DNA of 64,000 bases, taken from positions 1-64,000 of the forward strand of contig NZ_BRVM01000009.1 of NCBI RefSeq assembly GCF_026011715.1, in the 5' to 3' direction. Source of the stretch: Cytobacillus sp. NCCP-133. GTDB lineage: Bacteria > Bacillota > Bacilli > Bacillales > Cytobacillaceae. Shown piece by piece: positions 62,651 to 64,000 of the stretch. A program made the position numbers and the translations under genes. The notes beneath the pieces were generated by a model. That model was not told the DNA's origin and made no database searches. It saw nothing but the letters and a program-made list of their open reading frames with translations. The first letter of the stretch is position 1. Every line of letters starts with the position of its first letter.

Positions 62651-63580
62651 GTGAGGAAAGAAAAGAAAAAGAAAAGGAAATGGCTCCGAATAATCGGCAT
62701 CATTTTTCTTCTTTTATTACTGGGGGTTGCGGGCTACGGATTTTACATTTATTATTCTGTAACATCCGCAGTAGATACCATGCATGTGCCCATTAAACGC
62801 GAAAAATCAGATAAAAGAGAACAAACCATAACACTTGAGAAAAAAGATCCTTTCACCGTTCTGATGCTGGGGGTTGACGAACGCGAGGGAGATAAAGGGC
62901 GGTCTGACACCATGATCGTTCTCGCAGTAAACCCGCAAACCGAATCGGTAAAAATGCTGAGTATACCTCGTGATACAAGGACGGAAATAATAGGCCGGGG
63001 ATCCGAAGATAAAATCAACCACTCCTATGCTTTTGGCGGTGTAGAGATGGCGATGGAAACGGTTGAAGATTTTCTTGATATCCCTATTAATTATTATGTG
63101 AAAATGAATATGGAAGGTTTTCAAGACATTGTGGATGCCGTAAACGGGGTGGATGTTTATAATGACCTGGCATTCAGAGCCGGGATGAACCAATTCAGCA
63201 AAGGTAACATCCATTTGGACGGAGAAGAAGCATTGGCTTTCGTGCGAATGAGAAAAGATGACCCCAATGGTGACTTTGGGCGTCAGCACAGGCAGCGCGA
63301 AGTGATCCAAGGAGTCATTGACAAAGGAGCCAGCTTCAGTTCTCTGACCCGTTTGGATGATATCCTTGCGGCTCTAGGCAAAAACGTGAAAACAAACATT
63401 ACCTTTAGTGAAATGGTTGATATGCAAAAAAACTATAAAGATACAGGCAAAAACATCGATCAGCTTTCCATCGAAGGCGATGGCCAATATATAGGAGACA
63501 TTTGGTATCTAATCGTGCCGGAAGAAGAACAGCTGCGCGTTCAAACTGAGATGAAACAGCAGCTGCAAATGAATAGGTAA
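62651..63580 (+). CDS. Second LCP-family wall polymer ligase
   Basis: 309 residues: basic stub, membrane segment (about 13-38), then the LCP domain with VLMLGVDEREGDKGRSDTMI, MLSIPRDTRTEI, KINHSYAFGG, and FVRMRKDDPNGDFGRQHRQR carrying the pyrophosphate arginines. It attaches an undecaprenyl-linked polymer to peptidoglycan; given the SLH/csaB context the substrate may be the pyruvylated polymer (inference). The start is GTG 62651 with AGGGGTG upstream. Confidence 0.92.
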   Translation: MRKEKKKKRKWLRIIGIIFLLLLLGVAGYGFYIYYSVTSAVDTMHVPIKREKSDKREQTITLEKKDPFTVLMLGVDEREGDKGRSDTMIVLAVNPQTESVKMLSIPRDTRTEIIGRGSEDKINHSYAFGGVEMAMETVEDFLDIPINYYVKMNMEGFQDIVDAVNGVDVYNDLAFRAGMNQFSKGNIHLDGEEALAFVRMRKDDPNGDFGRQHRQREVIQGVIDKGASFSSLTRLDDILAALGKNVKTNITFSEMVDMQKNYKDTGKNIDQLSIEGDGQYIGDIWYLIVPEEEQLRVQTEMKQQLQMNR

Positions 63581-63635
63581 CAAGTCCTCTTAATTTGCCT
63601 GCAAAACAGAGGACTAGCCTCCATAAAAGGTAAAA

Positions 63636-63683
63636 GTGTCAGCCGCCAGCCAAAGACTATAGTCCTTGGCTGGCGGCTGACAC
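63636..63683. repeat. 48-bp near-perfect inverted repeat
   Basis: Two 24-base arms with a single mismatch (GTGTCAGCCGCCAGCC ... GGCTGGCGGCTGACAC) and no loop. No T-run follows, so it is not a typical terminator. Confidence 0.8.
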
Positions 63684-63720
63684 CTGCTTTACTGGAAACC
63701 CATAAAATTTAGCAAATCCG

Positions 63721-63960
63721 CTAATTTCCCGCAGCTGACTGGTATTCTCCGCTTTTTACATTTCCAGTAGCGAAAATAAGATTATTTAAACATTGTTTCC
63801 TTATCCTCTCATCGCAAACAAAGTCGTATAAAAGTTCCGTTTTAAGCTTTGAAGTGATAATGGATAATTGTTCTTCCGAAGCATCCTCCATTTTGTGATC
63901 AGTTAAATATTCTTCAATTTCTCTTTCAAAGTATTCAACTGAACCAAATAACACTGTCAT
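63721..63960 (-). CDS. Small hypothetical protein
   Basis: 79 residues, family unknown. Acidic helical start (EYFEREIEEYLTDHKMED) and two cysteines (VCDERIRKQC). A good ribosome site GGTGGAG lies before ATG 63960. It converges with the LCP gene at the end of the window. Confidence 0.65.
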   Translation of the reverse strand: MTVLFGSVEYFEREIEEYLTDHKMEDASEEQLSIITSKLKTELLYDFVCDERIRKQCLNNLIFATGNVKSGEYQSAAGN

Positions 63961-64000
63961 ATCTTCTCCACCTCTCTTGTTTGAAATATTGGTCTTTAAA

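Noticed and set aside
1..64000. tRNA, rRNA, transposase or phage genes
   Set aside because: None seen on either strand.

Overview
The window looks like the chromosome of a motile, endospore-forming, low-GC Gram-positive rod of the family Bacillaceae. The reasons are the gene order, which matches the flagellar, comF, degSU and tagU/tagO neighbourhood of Bacillus subtilis; an sda-like sporulation checkpoint gene; sigma-D type promoters; and typical Bacillaceae intergenic repeats. The genus cannot be fixed from sequence alone; something close to Cytobacillus or Mesobacillus would fit (inference).

Region 1 (1-21.7 kb, almost all minus strand) is a late flagellar cluster. In transcription order it runs yvyF, a large accessory module (giant FliK/YlqG-like protein, YlqH, a second FliS, a second flagellin), yaaR, flgM, flgN, flgK, flgL, yviE, fliW, csrA, hag, two small genes, yjfB, flaG, fliD, fliS, fliT. 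The accessory module between yvyF and flgM has its own sigma-D-like promoters and terminators. Its 1521-residue protein carries five nearly identical 96-residue tandem repeats. The main flagellin keeps a CsrA-binding hairpin in its leader; the second flagellin does not.

Region 2 (21.7-28 kb, minus strand) is the comF locus. It holds comFA and comFC but no comFB, and a decayed second copy of the comFC tail. A PAS/GGDEF/EAL/PilZ gene has a class I cyclic-di-GMP riboswitch in front of it. degV is cut to its first third, next to a 21-bp phased repeat. Upstream are an unlisted 45-codon sda homologue, a small unknown gene, and degU/degS (28.7-30.6 kb).

Region 3 (31-38 kb) has yvyE, an LCP (TagU-type) ligase and tagO. 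Between the last two sits an apparent peptide-signalling island: a 42-residue secreted peptide precursor, a divergent HTH-TPR (RRNPP-type) regulator, and a Yip1-like membrane protein plus HlyD-like adaptor resembling YknW-YknX without the ABC transporter. This is the best candidate for an undescribed system.

Region 4 (38-64 kb) is a cell-surface island. It holds a SpoIID/LytB-type protein, an SLH lipoprotein, a MurJ-type flippase, a glycosyltransferase, csaB (pyruvylates the wall polysaccharide that SLH domains bind), an SLH amidase, an SLH phosphodiester glycosidase, an O-antigen-ligase-like protein, the S-layer protein, an SLH NlpC/P60 protein, an SLH GDSL esterase, another SLH protein and a second LCP ligase. 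Together these make, anchor and remodel an S-layer on a pyruvylated secondary wall polymer. Non-coding stretches hold candidate small RNAs, a decayed M14 carboxypeptidase tail and Bacillaceae repeats.
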